Source: Psococerastis gibbosa (Eukaryota > Arthropoda > Insecta > Psocodea > Psocidae). Taken from it: 64,000 bases of DNA. Position 1 is the first letter of the stretch. Each line of letters begins with the position of its first letter. Made by a program: the position numbers and the translations under genes. Below, one piece after another: positions 29,544 through 39,700 of this stretch. Location: NCBI GenBank assembly GCA_963971405.1, contig OZ020485.1, forward strand, positions 31,205,921-31,269,920, in the 5' to 3' direction. The notes beneath the pieces are model-generated. The model was given only the letters and a program-made list of their open reading frames with translations, did no database searches and was not told where the DNA came from.

Positions 29544-29830
29544 TGCTTTAAGCAACCCTGTCAGCCTGGCGGGGGGAGTGAGTCTGTTTGTTAACTTGAG
29601 GCACCCTAAGGGCAGACTCTTTCACCTCGGGGAAAGGGGAGTTGACTAACAGGGTGGACCTCCTGATTATAGTGGATTCCGAACCACTTGGGGAACATGG
29701 TAAAGTCACACGATTAAATCGGAGGTGACCAGGACTCGACTTATACTGCCTGAGCGAGTTATCATGTCCCACCAGGTTCCCCTGCCAACGCCGTGCACAC
29801 TACCAAGTTGTCGCAGTTTGAAACATGCTC
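29544..29830 (+). repeat. Dispersed repeat, family F, longest copy
   Basis: Left part ('caaccctgtcagcctggcgg', G run, 'gagtgagtctgtttgttaac') is shared with 18192-18260. Right part ('gtggacctcctgattatag', 'cggaggtgaccaggac') is shared with 3514-3670. The three copies together show one unit of about 290 bp. No coding capacity or clear ends. Confidence 0.55.
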
Positions 29831-30647
29831 TGCTCTAATGGAATCAACATGGTAAGGCCGTTGGCACATCTCATAGATGATATACCTATGCAGTATGTAT
29901 GTATTATATACCGTTTTTCACAAGAACGTCTACAAACTTTAAGGGCGTGTTCACAGTTCAGTTCAAAGCATACAAGTACAATAATAACCCATATACTATT
30001 CTGGTAATGGAAATGCTCGGTTATTGAGCCAGAGATAAAATGCTAGTGTGTTCAATGGTAGTCGCCAACAGAAATATTAGCTAAAAAGTAAAATCTCCTT
30101 CAGGTATGCAAATCATGCTCTCAGATTGCATAGACAAGTTTATTAGTTGCTTGTATTTATGTGTATTTATATAGCATATGCTAGACAGGTTCAATATCGC
30201 GAGCGGGAATTCGCTTTGGAGCGGATTATATTCACAATTGTATTTAAATAATTCCCCGGTAAAATATTTCTTTTCCATTGGTGCTGCTGATGACGAATAG
30301 TGAGTGCACCCGGAATTATCTTTCAAACTTTACTTCGTAGATTGGCTCATCTTCCAAGATCTAATATACACTAAATTCAGTGAAATCAGTTACAAAAAAC
30401 ACTAAATAACAAAATTAAAAAAAAGTACGCCAATATAATAACTTTCCACGCGACGCGAGATTTCGTGTTCCGCACTTATAGATGCGCGATACTAGCGAGA
30501 GCTCTCACCCCGGTCATCGAACAATACAGAAACAGACTGCCGCACGCTACCGGTGCAACCACTCACTAACCCACCCAATCCTACTCATAAATTCTATCCT
30601 TGAACCGTCAAACTATCTCACACGGTTAAAAGTTTTTTAACTTGTAT
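29831..30647. other. Spacer, probable B3GALNT2 3' UTR
   Basis: No gene or clear repeat is visible. On the minus strand this would be the 3' untranslated region and terminator of the B3GALNT2-like gene; AATAAA (TTTATT on the plus strand, 30139-30144) about 500 bp past the stop is one candidate polyadenylation signal. Confidence 0.4.
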
Positions 30648-33600
30648 CTAAGCCTTCAGGTATCCATGCTTCTGATATTTATCCCAAATACTGTACAGTT
30701 CTGTTATGGACAGTTGGACCAGATTGCATGAACCTTTTGTTGTGCTATTTTCGCATACCCATTGGCAAGTCGCCTTAGACTGTGAAAGCATGATGTCCTT
30801 GTACGTGGGCATATTCCCTGCTGACGCCTCGTGGCGCACTACATCAACACCAGCCAGCCATACCCCAATGGAAACATCTTCCCCCTGAAATGTAACTAAG
30901 TAATCCGACACGGAGGCCAGGTAGTCTACCACATACCGGTTTATCACATAGCCTCCTCCGCAAGGGTAAGGCGGGTACGTAGCTGAAGAGTATTTTCTTT
31001 CTTGCCATTTGCCTACAACAAAAAACCACTTTTATTTCGTCATCTCGAAAAATTTCATTTCGAGGTTTCAAAATATCCCCCAATAAAATCAGATACAATT
31101 TAGACAATATCTGGAGTCATAACACTTCAATCTCCTCAAAGTTGAAACCAAGTTGAAATCAGTTTTCATGTATCACGACGAATCAAACGATATGAAAAAC
31201 ATTTTGTGAAAAAGCCAAATAACCCTAGGCTAGTTTGCGCTTATTGGCAGGGCAGTGTGGAGGTTCGTTTATTCACATTCAAATTAAAAAGAAGAAAAAA
31301 ATGTACCTCAATATTAACAATATTTCAATTCGGAAATGTGGAGGGGGCCCAAATGTTAAGTCCCGTGCTGGGCCCCCCTTTACAAATATAAAAGTAAAAT
31401 TAGCGTAGAGACAAAGACACCCGACTGTGGGATAGAGCAACATACTCATACCTAAACAGTATATCACAACTCTCATTTAGAAGTTGCATTAAATCGCAAT
31501 TAGCAAAGGCATTAAAGCAAAGATGTGATATTTTCGGGATTGGAAAAATTAAGTAATTTGCATTTGTTTCGTAAGATATGCGGACGGAGTCCTTAATATT
31601 GTCTGGCAGGGAATGAATTGTACACTGGAATAGATCTATAAATATGCGAGTGCATTAAATGGTCCGTATTCGGTTTTTAGGTTGCGCCCAGTACCTAGCC
31701 TGGTATAGGTAGGCTACTACAATATTAAAAGCAATATAAGTAAAGCATACCGGCAAGGGGGACAAAATTATATTCTTTGAAGGTGCTCCACCACCAAAGC
31801 TTTCGCATCTTGACACTTTTCAGTTCCGCCACAACTTTTGCAATGTCTATGAGAGTGTCGTCATCAGTTTTGAGCAAGAATTCATAGTCTTCTCCACTGA
31901 TACTAAAAGAAAACTAAATCAGAAATTATTGTATAATTAAAAAAAGTCAAATTCGTCAAATTTGGTACTGTCACTCCTACTCGATATTGTGCTCCATAAA
32001 CGCAAGGTCCGAGTCTGTTAGGGTTCTGCAACACGGCAAGTACATGCCGATCATCTTTCTTACAGTTTAAAATTGAACAGAAGTTGTTCAAGAAATAACT
32101 TACTTAGGAGGGAGGGTCTGTTGCAACTCTTTTAGATCCCCGCGGCATTTTGTTGTAAAATACGAAAATTATCTCCCACCAACCGTAGTACAGACACTAA
32201 AAAATAACTTAGTCGCTAAAAGCTGTTTATGATATTAAATAAACTCCAATGAATGTAAATTGAATTCCGCTACGTGAATTAAAGCGAAAAAAAATTAAAA
32301 TTAAAATTGTGTGTGTCAGAGGGTACATGTATTTATAAAAATATATAAAAAAAAACAGGGGCAATGTAATTGTAATTTTTTGAAGGACCCAGGTCTACTT
32401 ATAATGGCCTATATAACCCTTGTGCAATGCCAACGACCCCGACGACTTCGGACATTATTGCTTTCCTATTATTTGGTATTGTTTCAGCATGAATTTTTTG
32501 CCATTGGCAAACTGGTATACGTCCTCGATGTCAACCTACACTGCCTACAAGCTTAACATTAACGCAATGAAACAGGCGAAAGCATGACTTAACCAAGTAC
32601 AGATACGAGTCGGGGACAATGTAAAATACAAAGATACGTAAGGAAAATTATGTAATTTGTTTTCTATCCAATGAGTAATTTTAGACAGTTTTTCAACTGA
32701 GATAATTGCTGTTCATTGTTGCATATGCTTGGCGTAGGCGGAACATTTCCTGACTCGGCCAAACGTGACAAAAACGTTGATGCTGGAGTTGGTTACTTTT
32801 TAAACGGTATTTAAATGTTCCAAATATTTCCCCAGGTGATAAGTTATTATGTTCCGTTGATACGATTGCTGCGGTACTACCAATATTTTGTCTTGGACCT
32901 TTCGTACAAGTAGGTAGGTAGTCTATGTCTTGTGGTAGGCCTATCTAGTATCAGTATCTAACTTACTGTCGAATAAGGCTGAGCAGCTTCACAGGCAAGT
33001 TGTAATAATAGTCTGTGGCGTTAACAACCAATATGTCGTTAAACTTGTGTATTTCTTTTTCAACTTCTTGAGAGATGAAATTCATTTCTTTGTTCCACAT
33101 CGAAATATCCCTCCCCTTATCTCCGTCATCGATTCCACCTGAAACAATTTCTTACCTAAGGCGGGGATTCCACCGACCTGCAAGTGCAAAATGCAAATAC
33201 GGTGACGTGGTAGCAGACATTCAAGACTTAGGCGGGGTTCCCACCGACTTCGCATTGCAGAATGCAAATAACATTGACGGAAATTCGAATTTTACTTTTT
33301 ATAGATATCTATTAAAATGTTTATACTTAACATATCCCATGGCGCCATTTTTTAATTTTAGTTTGTTTGTGATTTTTCTCTATGATCATTGATCAATTAA
33401 CTATGGCATAGAGTAAAAAAACATTTCCGTCAATGTCATTTGCATTCTGCAATGCGAGGTCGGTGGAAACCCCGCCTAAGTCTTGAATGTCTGCTACCAC
33501 GTTAACGTATTTGCATTTTGCACTTGCAGGTCGGTGGAATCCGCGCCTCATTTGCTAATCAAATTTGAAACTCGTGGAATTCGATTCAGGAAACCTGAAT

Positions 33601-35784
33601 CTCGACAGAACTTTCTTGCTTTGCTATTTATACGTTAGTATAAGGATTTGTCGAAATTTTCGATTTGGAAATTTCAGTGGGTTTACACGTTTTGAGGTCC
33701 CAAGAACCAAAAAAGTAGGTTTTACGAAATGTCTTTCGGTCTCTTCGTCAATTTCAGAAAAAAAAAACGCGTCTTTTCGCGGTTCCAGCGCGGAAAGTTT
33801 ACCTCATAGGAGTGTTGATCAATTGAACTTGATAGAGTTATTCCTGGATTTCTCAGTTACGGAATTTTACAAATTTTGTTTTGAGTTGGCGGATAAAATT
33901 TCGATCATGTTCTCATGAATGATCATAATTATTTATTTCGTTAATTATCGGACTCATGGACTAAACAATTTTCTGAGTTCCAAAACATCCGAAATCAAAC
34001 CAGAATCGTACGTCTATTTCAACGAGTAGTATAAGCATAATTAAAATGAATTACTGTACCACATGCTTATTGCTTACCTGAAGAAGTATAGTACATAAAG
34101 GCACAAACAGATGAACTGCTTTTGAACACTACATTCCGATTGCTTAAAAATATGCTTGTGAAAGTCACAAACTTCTCTTCATTCCAGGATAAATCAGAAA
34201 ATTTACATAATTCTGCATCACTGTCGCTCATAAATGACACAAGAAGTATACCCTCTGACATAGCAGGAAATGTAACTGGTCGAATGGCTTTAGTAAGATA
34301 TTCAGTTTTTTCTTGGAGAGAGTCAAATGATACAGATAAAATTTCTCTACGATCATGGGCATCTAAGAGCTTGATCCTTGCGGGAGCGGATAATTTTGAG
34401 GCTAAGCATGCCGGTAGTCCAAGATGTGTGACTACTATAGTGCGGTCTGCTCGGAAACCGAAGCCAGTCGCATACGACGGTTTTCTTTCATTCTTAAAGG
34501 CAGTTGAGAACGTTGCATTACCTAAAACAAGTGATAAGACTGAAAAATGATTGCTCAACCATTATTATTATTATTATTATTATTACTGCACTAAGATCAC
34601 TCGATAAGCGGAAGTTTGAGCGTGATAATTATACTATTATTTTTCAATATTTTTTCAATATATGCACCTTGTCCGGGGTTACTGGTCAAGTGTCAAAGTG
34701 AAGTGAAGAAGTGAATGGTTTTTTGTGGACGAAAGCCATTGCACCTCACCCTGCCAACGGCCCCATCGCGTTTCGAACATTATTGTTATTGTTCCCTAAT
34801 TGACTTCCACCTGCTGGCAAACTGATTCAATGTCAACCATGCAAATTTTTAAAAACATACAGTTATTGAAGAGCTTCTGCAATGTTATTTTGCATGTGTA
34901 GGTACTAACTAATTTGAAAACACGGGTCCTACTTAGGCCCACAACAAAAAACTTCAGGACTTACATCTAAAATAATGTAAACGTTTTATTATATCAGATT
35001 TTTTTTTAAGGTTAATCGCATACAAACAATTTAATGAATGTATCCGATTGACCTCTTCAGTCGCCTCGCTAGGTTATTACCCGTGTTGAGCTGCGACACC
35101 TCTCCGATCGCATGGCGTGTAAAGACTCGCACAAGTGCAAGCACGTTACCACCTGGCCATCGAAGTCGATATATCGAGATATTTTGCATTTTTAATTTTG
35201 GTGTACATCATTTCAAAGTAGGTCATTAAATTACGAATCCGAATATGACTGTAAGTCGAAATGTAATTGTGTTACCAAGATTAGTGACTGAATAAATTAG
35301 GGTTCATTTTCTCCGTACCCAACAGAGATATTTTGGAAAATACAAATGCTTCCGCTATCGTTTCTTACTTTCTTTTGAAAGTTCCAAGAAAACTACTGCG
35401 GCTACAGTGCTTCTAGCAGTAAAAAAACATTGAGGGCAAACCATGCAATGCAGTGCCGGTAGGCTTCAGTACAAGAATGAGTAAACAGTAAATGTAAAGA
35501 CAACACCGACCTTTTACACCTGCCATTTTGTGTATAGTTTCACAGCCAAAAGGATCCTTTCTAGTCTCAGGTGGGACTGGACACATAGTGTTGCCGAGAA
35601 CAAAGTGATACTTAATCAATGGATCTTCCGAAACACTTCTGAGCCATGTCCGCCGAAGAGCTAGTCTCTTATCAAAGTTTTCGCGTGATGAAAAAATTGA
35701 AACTATCAAGAAATTTTCAACTGAAAGAGTTAATAGTCCCACAGCAAAACAAATTATAGTGGCTTGAAATTTTACCATTAACAT
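30648..35784 (-). CDS. B3GALNT2: B3GALNT2-like beta-1,3-N-acetylgalactosaminyltransferase
   Basis: A GT31 glycosyltransferase. B3GALNT2 adds beta-1,3-GalNAc in the secretory pathway and works on alpha-dystroglycan O-mannose glycans in vertebrates. Exons (minus): 35784-35520, 34539-34078 (an alternative acceptor gives 34521), 33138-32967, 31902-31751, 31012-30648, together about 471 residues (human 500). Residues 6-30 form a hydrophobic signal anchor, after which LALRRTWLRS opens the GT31 domain. Further motifs are LPVKLLSLIR, the metal-binding TDDD at 312-315, KLWWWSTF, GKWQERKYSSATYPPYPCGG and TFQGEDVSIGVWLAG. The C terminus WVCENST..ITELYSIWDK follows B3GALNT2 more than other GT31 enzymes. 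The middle exon is weakly conserved, as in the family. An in-frame stop 9 bp before the ATG fixes the start. Tail to tail with PLK1, head to head with IFT57. Confidence 0.88.
32395..32580 (+). repeat. Dispersed repeat, family H
   Basis: Contains 'ttggtattgtttcagc', 'ttgccattggcaaactg' and 'gtcaacctacactgcctac'. The same ordered words occur at 34735-34850, 49540-49665 and, more weakly, at 7140-7260. Boundaries and class are unclear. It lies in B3GALNT2 intron 3. Confidence 0.45.
33159..33548. mobile_element. Compound-TIR MITE, family D, copy 1
   Basis: 390 bp with inverted arms of about 125 bp. Each arm contains two successive terminus-like modules: outer 'aggcggggattccaccgacc' and inner 'aggcggggttcccaccgac'. 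The AT-rich centre is non-coding. Related copies are at 56297-56678 and 56713-57105. It lies in B3GALNT2 intron 2, only 20 bp from the 3' splice site of exon 3. Confidence 0.75.
33608..33765 (+). repeat. 5' fragment of family A
   Basis: Starts at 'gctatttatacgttagtata' and follows family A through 'gtcgaaattttcgatttgg', 'gggtttacacgttttgaggt' and 'tacgaaatgtcttt' before similarity ends. The right half is missing. In B3GALNT2 intron 2. Confidence 0.6.
34561..34720. repeat. ATT microsatellite and LINE-like 3' tail
   Basis: An (ATT)n run is followed by 'gataagcggaagtttg' and 'atgcaccttgtccggggtta', related to 'atgctccttgtccagggga' near 51066. The same words end a LINE-like 3' region at 50770-51110, so this is probably a tail fragment of that family. 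Confidence 0.4.
34735..34850 (+). repeat. Dispersed repeat, family H, second copy
   Basis: Shares 'ccattgcacctcaccctgcc', 'cattattgttattgttccc', 'tggcaaactgattc' and 'gtcaacc' in order with 32395-32580 and 49540-49665. In B3GALNT2 intron 1. Confidence 0.4.
35014..35168 (-). mobile_element. SINE-like element, family S1
   Basis: About 155 bp. Read on the minus strand it starts 'cgacttcgatggccaggtgg', which holds an A-box-like word TGGCCAGGTGG. It ends after 'attgtttgtatgcgattaac' with an A-rich tail. Copies at 36164-36320 and 54487-54640 are nearly identical and 50255-50403 is older. No clear B box is seen, so the tRNA origin is tentative. Confidence 0.65.
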
Positions 35785-36033
35785 TAAAATTATTTAAAAT
35801 TTTCAATTTAAATAAAAAAATTGGCTTTGTTGTTGTTTATAGCGGCCATTTTTAATTTTGGCCTGGCTGGCTGCCACAGTCACAGAGCACAGACCAGACC
35901 ACGACCAGACCATCTGGGCAGAAAATATTACTACCATTATATTTATTTATCTCAATGAAAATTTGCCTTTTAATAAAATATTAATACATTATTTTTTATA
36001 TTTATCCCAGAAAGTCAAATTTACATAAAAGTT

Positions 36034-36554
36034 ACAATGAGGTTCTGTAGGTACAGTTTTGGTCACTAGGTTCGCTGACGACAAACCAATATCCATATTA
36101 TTCAAAATGGCCGCCGTTTGCATGCGAAAACTAAGCTCTTAGCATCTATTTTTTTTTTTTTTTAATTAGCATACAAACAATTTAATGAATGTATCCGATT
36201 GACTTCTTCCAGTCGCCTCTGTAGGTTAGTACCCATGTTAACTTACGACACGTCTCCGATTGCATGGCGTGTAAAGGCTCGCACAAGTGCAAGCACGTTA
36301 CCACCTGGCCATCGAAGTCGCGAATTAATCCTTTTAATATTTTTTATAATATTTTTACTATGCCTGGACCTTATTTTGCTGCATATAATTTAATATATAT
36401 ATTCTCCATGATTTATAGAAAAATATCACTTTAAAATAATACGTAATTAAATATCATTTTAAAATAGTATTGAGGCTTATGGAAAAATCAACGCTTTGAT
36501 ATCATTGCAACTGGTGCTGCCATCTACAAAATGACGCCACAAATGAACCCCATA
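36034..36554 (+). mobile_element. MITE-like family B carrying a nested SINE
   Basis: Same unit as 5467-5813, split after 'gctcttagcatcta' by a poly-T run and the S1 element at 36164-36320, then continuing 'aattaatccttttaatattt'. The empty site is preserved in the 5467 copy. It lies in the B3GALNT2/IFT57 divergent promoter interval and adds about 520 bp to it. Confidence 0.75.
36148..36320 (-). mobile_element. SINE-like family S1 nested in family B
   Basis: Poly-T (36148-36163, the A tail on the minus strand) followed by the S1 unit ending 'ccatcgaagtcg'. Comparison with the uninterrupted B copy shows a clean insertion, direct evidence that S1 is mobile. I do not see an unambiguous target duplication. 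Confidence 0.75.
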
Positions 36555-36567
36555 GACATTTTTATAA

Positions 36568-36581
36568 GTTGCCATGGTTAC
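36568..36581 (+). promoter_or_regulatory. Candidate RFX X-box upstream of IFT57
   Basis: GTTGCCATGGTTAC is a near-perfect inverted repeat that fits the RFX consensus RYYNYYATRRNRAC at 13 of 14 positions. It lies 141 bp before the IFT57 start codon. X-boxes in this range control intraflagellar transport genes in nematodes, flies and vertebrates. It begins 14 bp after the end of the family B insertion. Confidence 0.65.
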
Positions 36582-36721
36582 ATGTTTTCACAACAATAAA
36601 AAATTAAGTATTAAAAATGAAGATGTTAACAAAGTGATGAGTGCAATTTTAATTAATAATCAAAATTAATTAAAAGGTATCCTAAAGACAGAAACACTTC
36701 CGGATGCATATTTATTGCACA

Positions 36722-39700
36722 ATGTTGGAAGGTGAAAAATTAAGTAATGATGAAAACGGAGAGTTTGCTGGTAAGCTACTGTAGGATGTTTTGACTTTTG
36801 AGTACCGCACCAAAAGATAGCAGGCTGCTAGCCAAGTACGATACTTGGACACTTGGTAAACTATAGTAAGTTATGTATTGTAGTCTACATGTTTAATTTG
36901 GGGCAAGTGAGCCTGCGTATGTGATGTAAAAAAATACCTTGGCCTTTCAACCCTGTAATGAGGATCCTGCTTCCTGATGTCTTGATTACTTAATGCTCCA
37001 TTTGGCTAACCTTAATGCTGTCAAAGTACATGAAAATCCACTATTTTGGGTCTATTCTCTATAAAAATTCATGAGAGTATTGTATCGTACTATTGACTGA
37101 AACTCCCCCCTCAAATTTTCTGGGTACCTACGGCCTTAAACCTTCCTACCTATAAGTTTGTTAGGCCTATAGCCTAACTTAACCTAATGCAATATTCTTA
37201 AGTCAACGTTGTCGTAATGTTTACATTTTCAGTGGGTCCCGGCCAAGCATTTGTTCATTTTATGCTAATGGAAGAACTCTCAGATAAATTGAAGTATTTG
37301 AATTATGACAAAGAATTTGTTAAGGAGCTGAAGCAAAAGTCCCTCAGCCGCCACTATTTTGCCGTTCCAACAAATCCTGGAGAACAGTTCTATATTTTTT
37401 CTGCTCTCTGTGCTTGGCTGATCAGAAAATGTGGGAAACAGTTTGAACAACCTCAAGAGTACGACGATCCAAACTCAACTATTTCAAGTATTTTGGATTA
37501 CATCCGAGAATTTGTAAGTAATTAGCATCATTTTTAATTTTTGTCTCAAGTGAGGGTGCTCGTGCTCTTTACAGCCCATAGCTATAGACCTAACCAACAA
37601 AGCCCTGATGAGTGACATGCAGTTCAAACCCTGACACATCGGATATATATTAGTAAGAAACAGAACTTCTGTTGAATCGTAATACCTTGAAATTTTGCCT
37701 TAACTATCTTGAACATAATATATAGGTACAGTATGTATGATATATTCAATACGACCAAGGGTGTAGTACAAACAGTATACCAGGATTTAAAAAAAATCAA
37801 AACGCGACTGGTTGGTTTAGTAGGTCGTCATAAAAATCGAGGCAAAAGGAGGGATATCGTTGAGCGCACAAAAAAATAAAACTCTTCCATTCCATTCAGT
37901 TTCTACAGACGAGTTAAGAGACAATCGGAGGTGGCCTTATAAGTGTATGTACCTTCAATTACCTTATGATGCATCAATCTTACAGAGCTGTTTAATATTT
38001 CACATCTCTTAGCAGAAATACTTCTTTTCATTTTGCTACATGATTTATTCCCGTCTATAACACCGGTTGTTCATAATTATTTTGAACCTGATTTGTCAAA
38101 AAACGATCTGTGAGGACCTGAAATGAAATGAGTTAAAACACTGTGGCTAATCGATGTTAGTGACTGCCATATATCATATACATATATTCAGATGTAAAGG
38201 AGTGTTTCTACTTCTTCTCTTCTTCAAGTTACAGCCTGCTGGCTGGTTGGTAGCAACATGTGGCATCGATGCCTCCACTCCCCTTGATCCTGGCACGCCC
38301 TCAACAGCTCCACGTATGTATTGGCCCCTACATGTTTCTATTAACGGATGCGAACTTTTTGATTGCTCTATAACGGATATTTCCTATGTGAAATTCTACA
38401 TTTTACAAAAACCCGTAGTGGGGTTAAATGCTATTTCTATTGTCCTGTTTTAGGGTGCTACCGTTGACTTTGCCCCTAATCGACTGAAGCAAGGCTGTGG
38501 AGAACACGCAATATTCGTTTTAAGCTGCCTTGTGAATCAAGCTTTAAAGACTGGTAATGCTGCATGGATGAGGTAATTAGTCACGGATTTCTAAGGCGTG
38601 TATTCCACTAGTCCATTTTCAGGTCATTTGTGATTAAAAAGAGTCTGCTACCATATTATAACTTAACTTATAATAGATGAGTTAAGTATCAAGTATCTAC
38701 AAAATAGTCTCCTTAAAACAAAAATCTCAGTTTTTTTAATCACAAATGACGGAATTATTTACCAGTGAAATACCCGCCTTATCAAGACCGTGCCCACATA
38801 AATTACATAAATTAAATGACAATTGAATGCCGGAATACAATTATACATTAATTTGACCATTAGTCGTGTAATGACTAACAGGAACTAGTTTTCAGTTTAG
38901 TTTTGTAGTTGGCAAAATTAAGCAATTGAATTCTATATGAGTAGTTTCAACTATTGACCAACCATAAATCCAAGATTGAATACACTAAATAAAATTAAAA
39001 CCGCGGCACCTAGAATTGATGATTGTAAATTGATTGTTATTTGGGCCTGTTTAGGAAACTCTGGCGCCAACAACATTTATGAAGTTATGTATGAGTAGCA
39101 CTGTTTTGATGATTGCAGAGCAGAACCGAAAGAGGAAGTAGAGGAAGCTGCCGAAGAAGTGGATGATGAAGCCGAACTTTTGTTGGAGAAAGTGGAGGAG
39201 GAAATGGCTGCTGAGGTGACTGATGACGAGGATGATGGAGAAAATGTTCTAAACTTGGATGACCTGAGAAATGTACAGTTGCACAGGAGTATGTTACAGC
39301 ATCAGAGACCTGAAGAAATACTTCAGTCAACTGTAAGGAGTGAAGAGTGGCAGGTATGACTCAGCGTCAGTGCGGGTGGCTTTGACCATATTTATGATAA
39401 TTTAAATCTGGTGGAAAAGTTAACGTCTCCCATGCTATTTGGTGAGGTAAACCGTGACAGTAGATAAATTGTTTTCAAGATTTCAAATGTCAGTCGAGTG
39501 GTTGGAGTTAGTCACCATAAAATAGACATTTTGGTGATACGCTGCAAGACAATGACAATGAAAACATTCCTAAGATTTAGAATGAATCATTAATGGAACA
39601 CTGCTCAATTTTTTTAATAATTGCAAGCAAACGGATATTGTCTGAGAAAAAAAGTAAAACCTTTCATAAGTCACTGTCTAATTCAGTTTTTCCCATTAAA

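Noticed and set aside
34122..34550. 142-codon plus-strand frame
   Set aside because: It is the antisense shadow of B3GALNT2 exon 2, whose splice sites and phases fit the minus strand.
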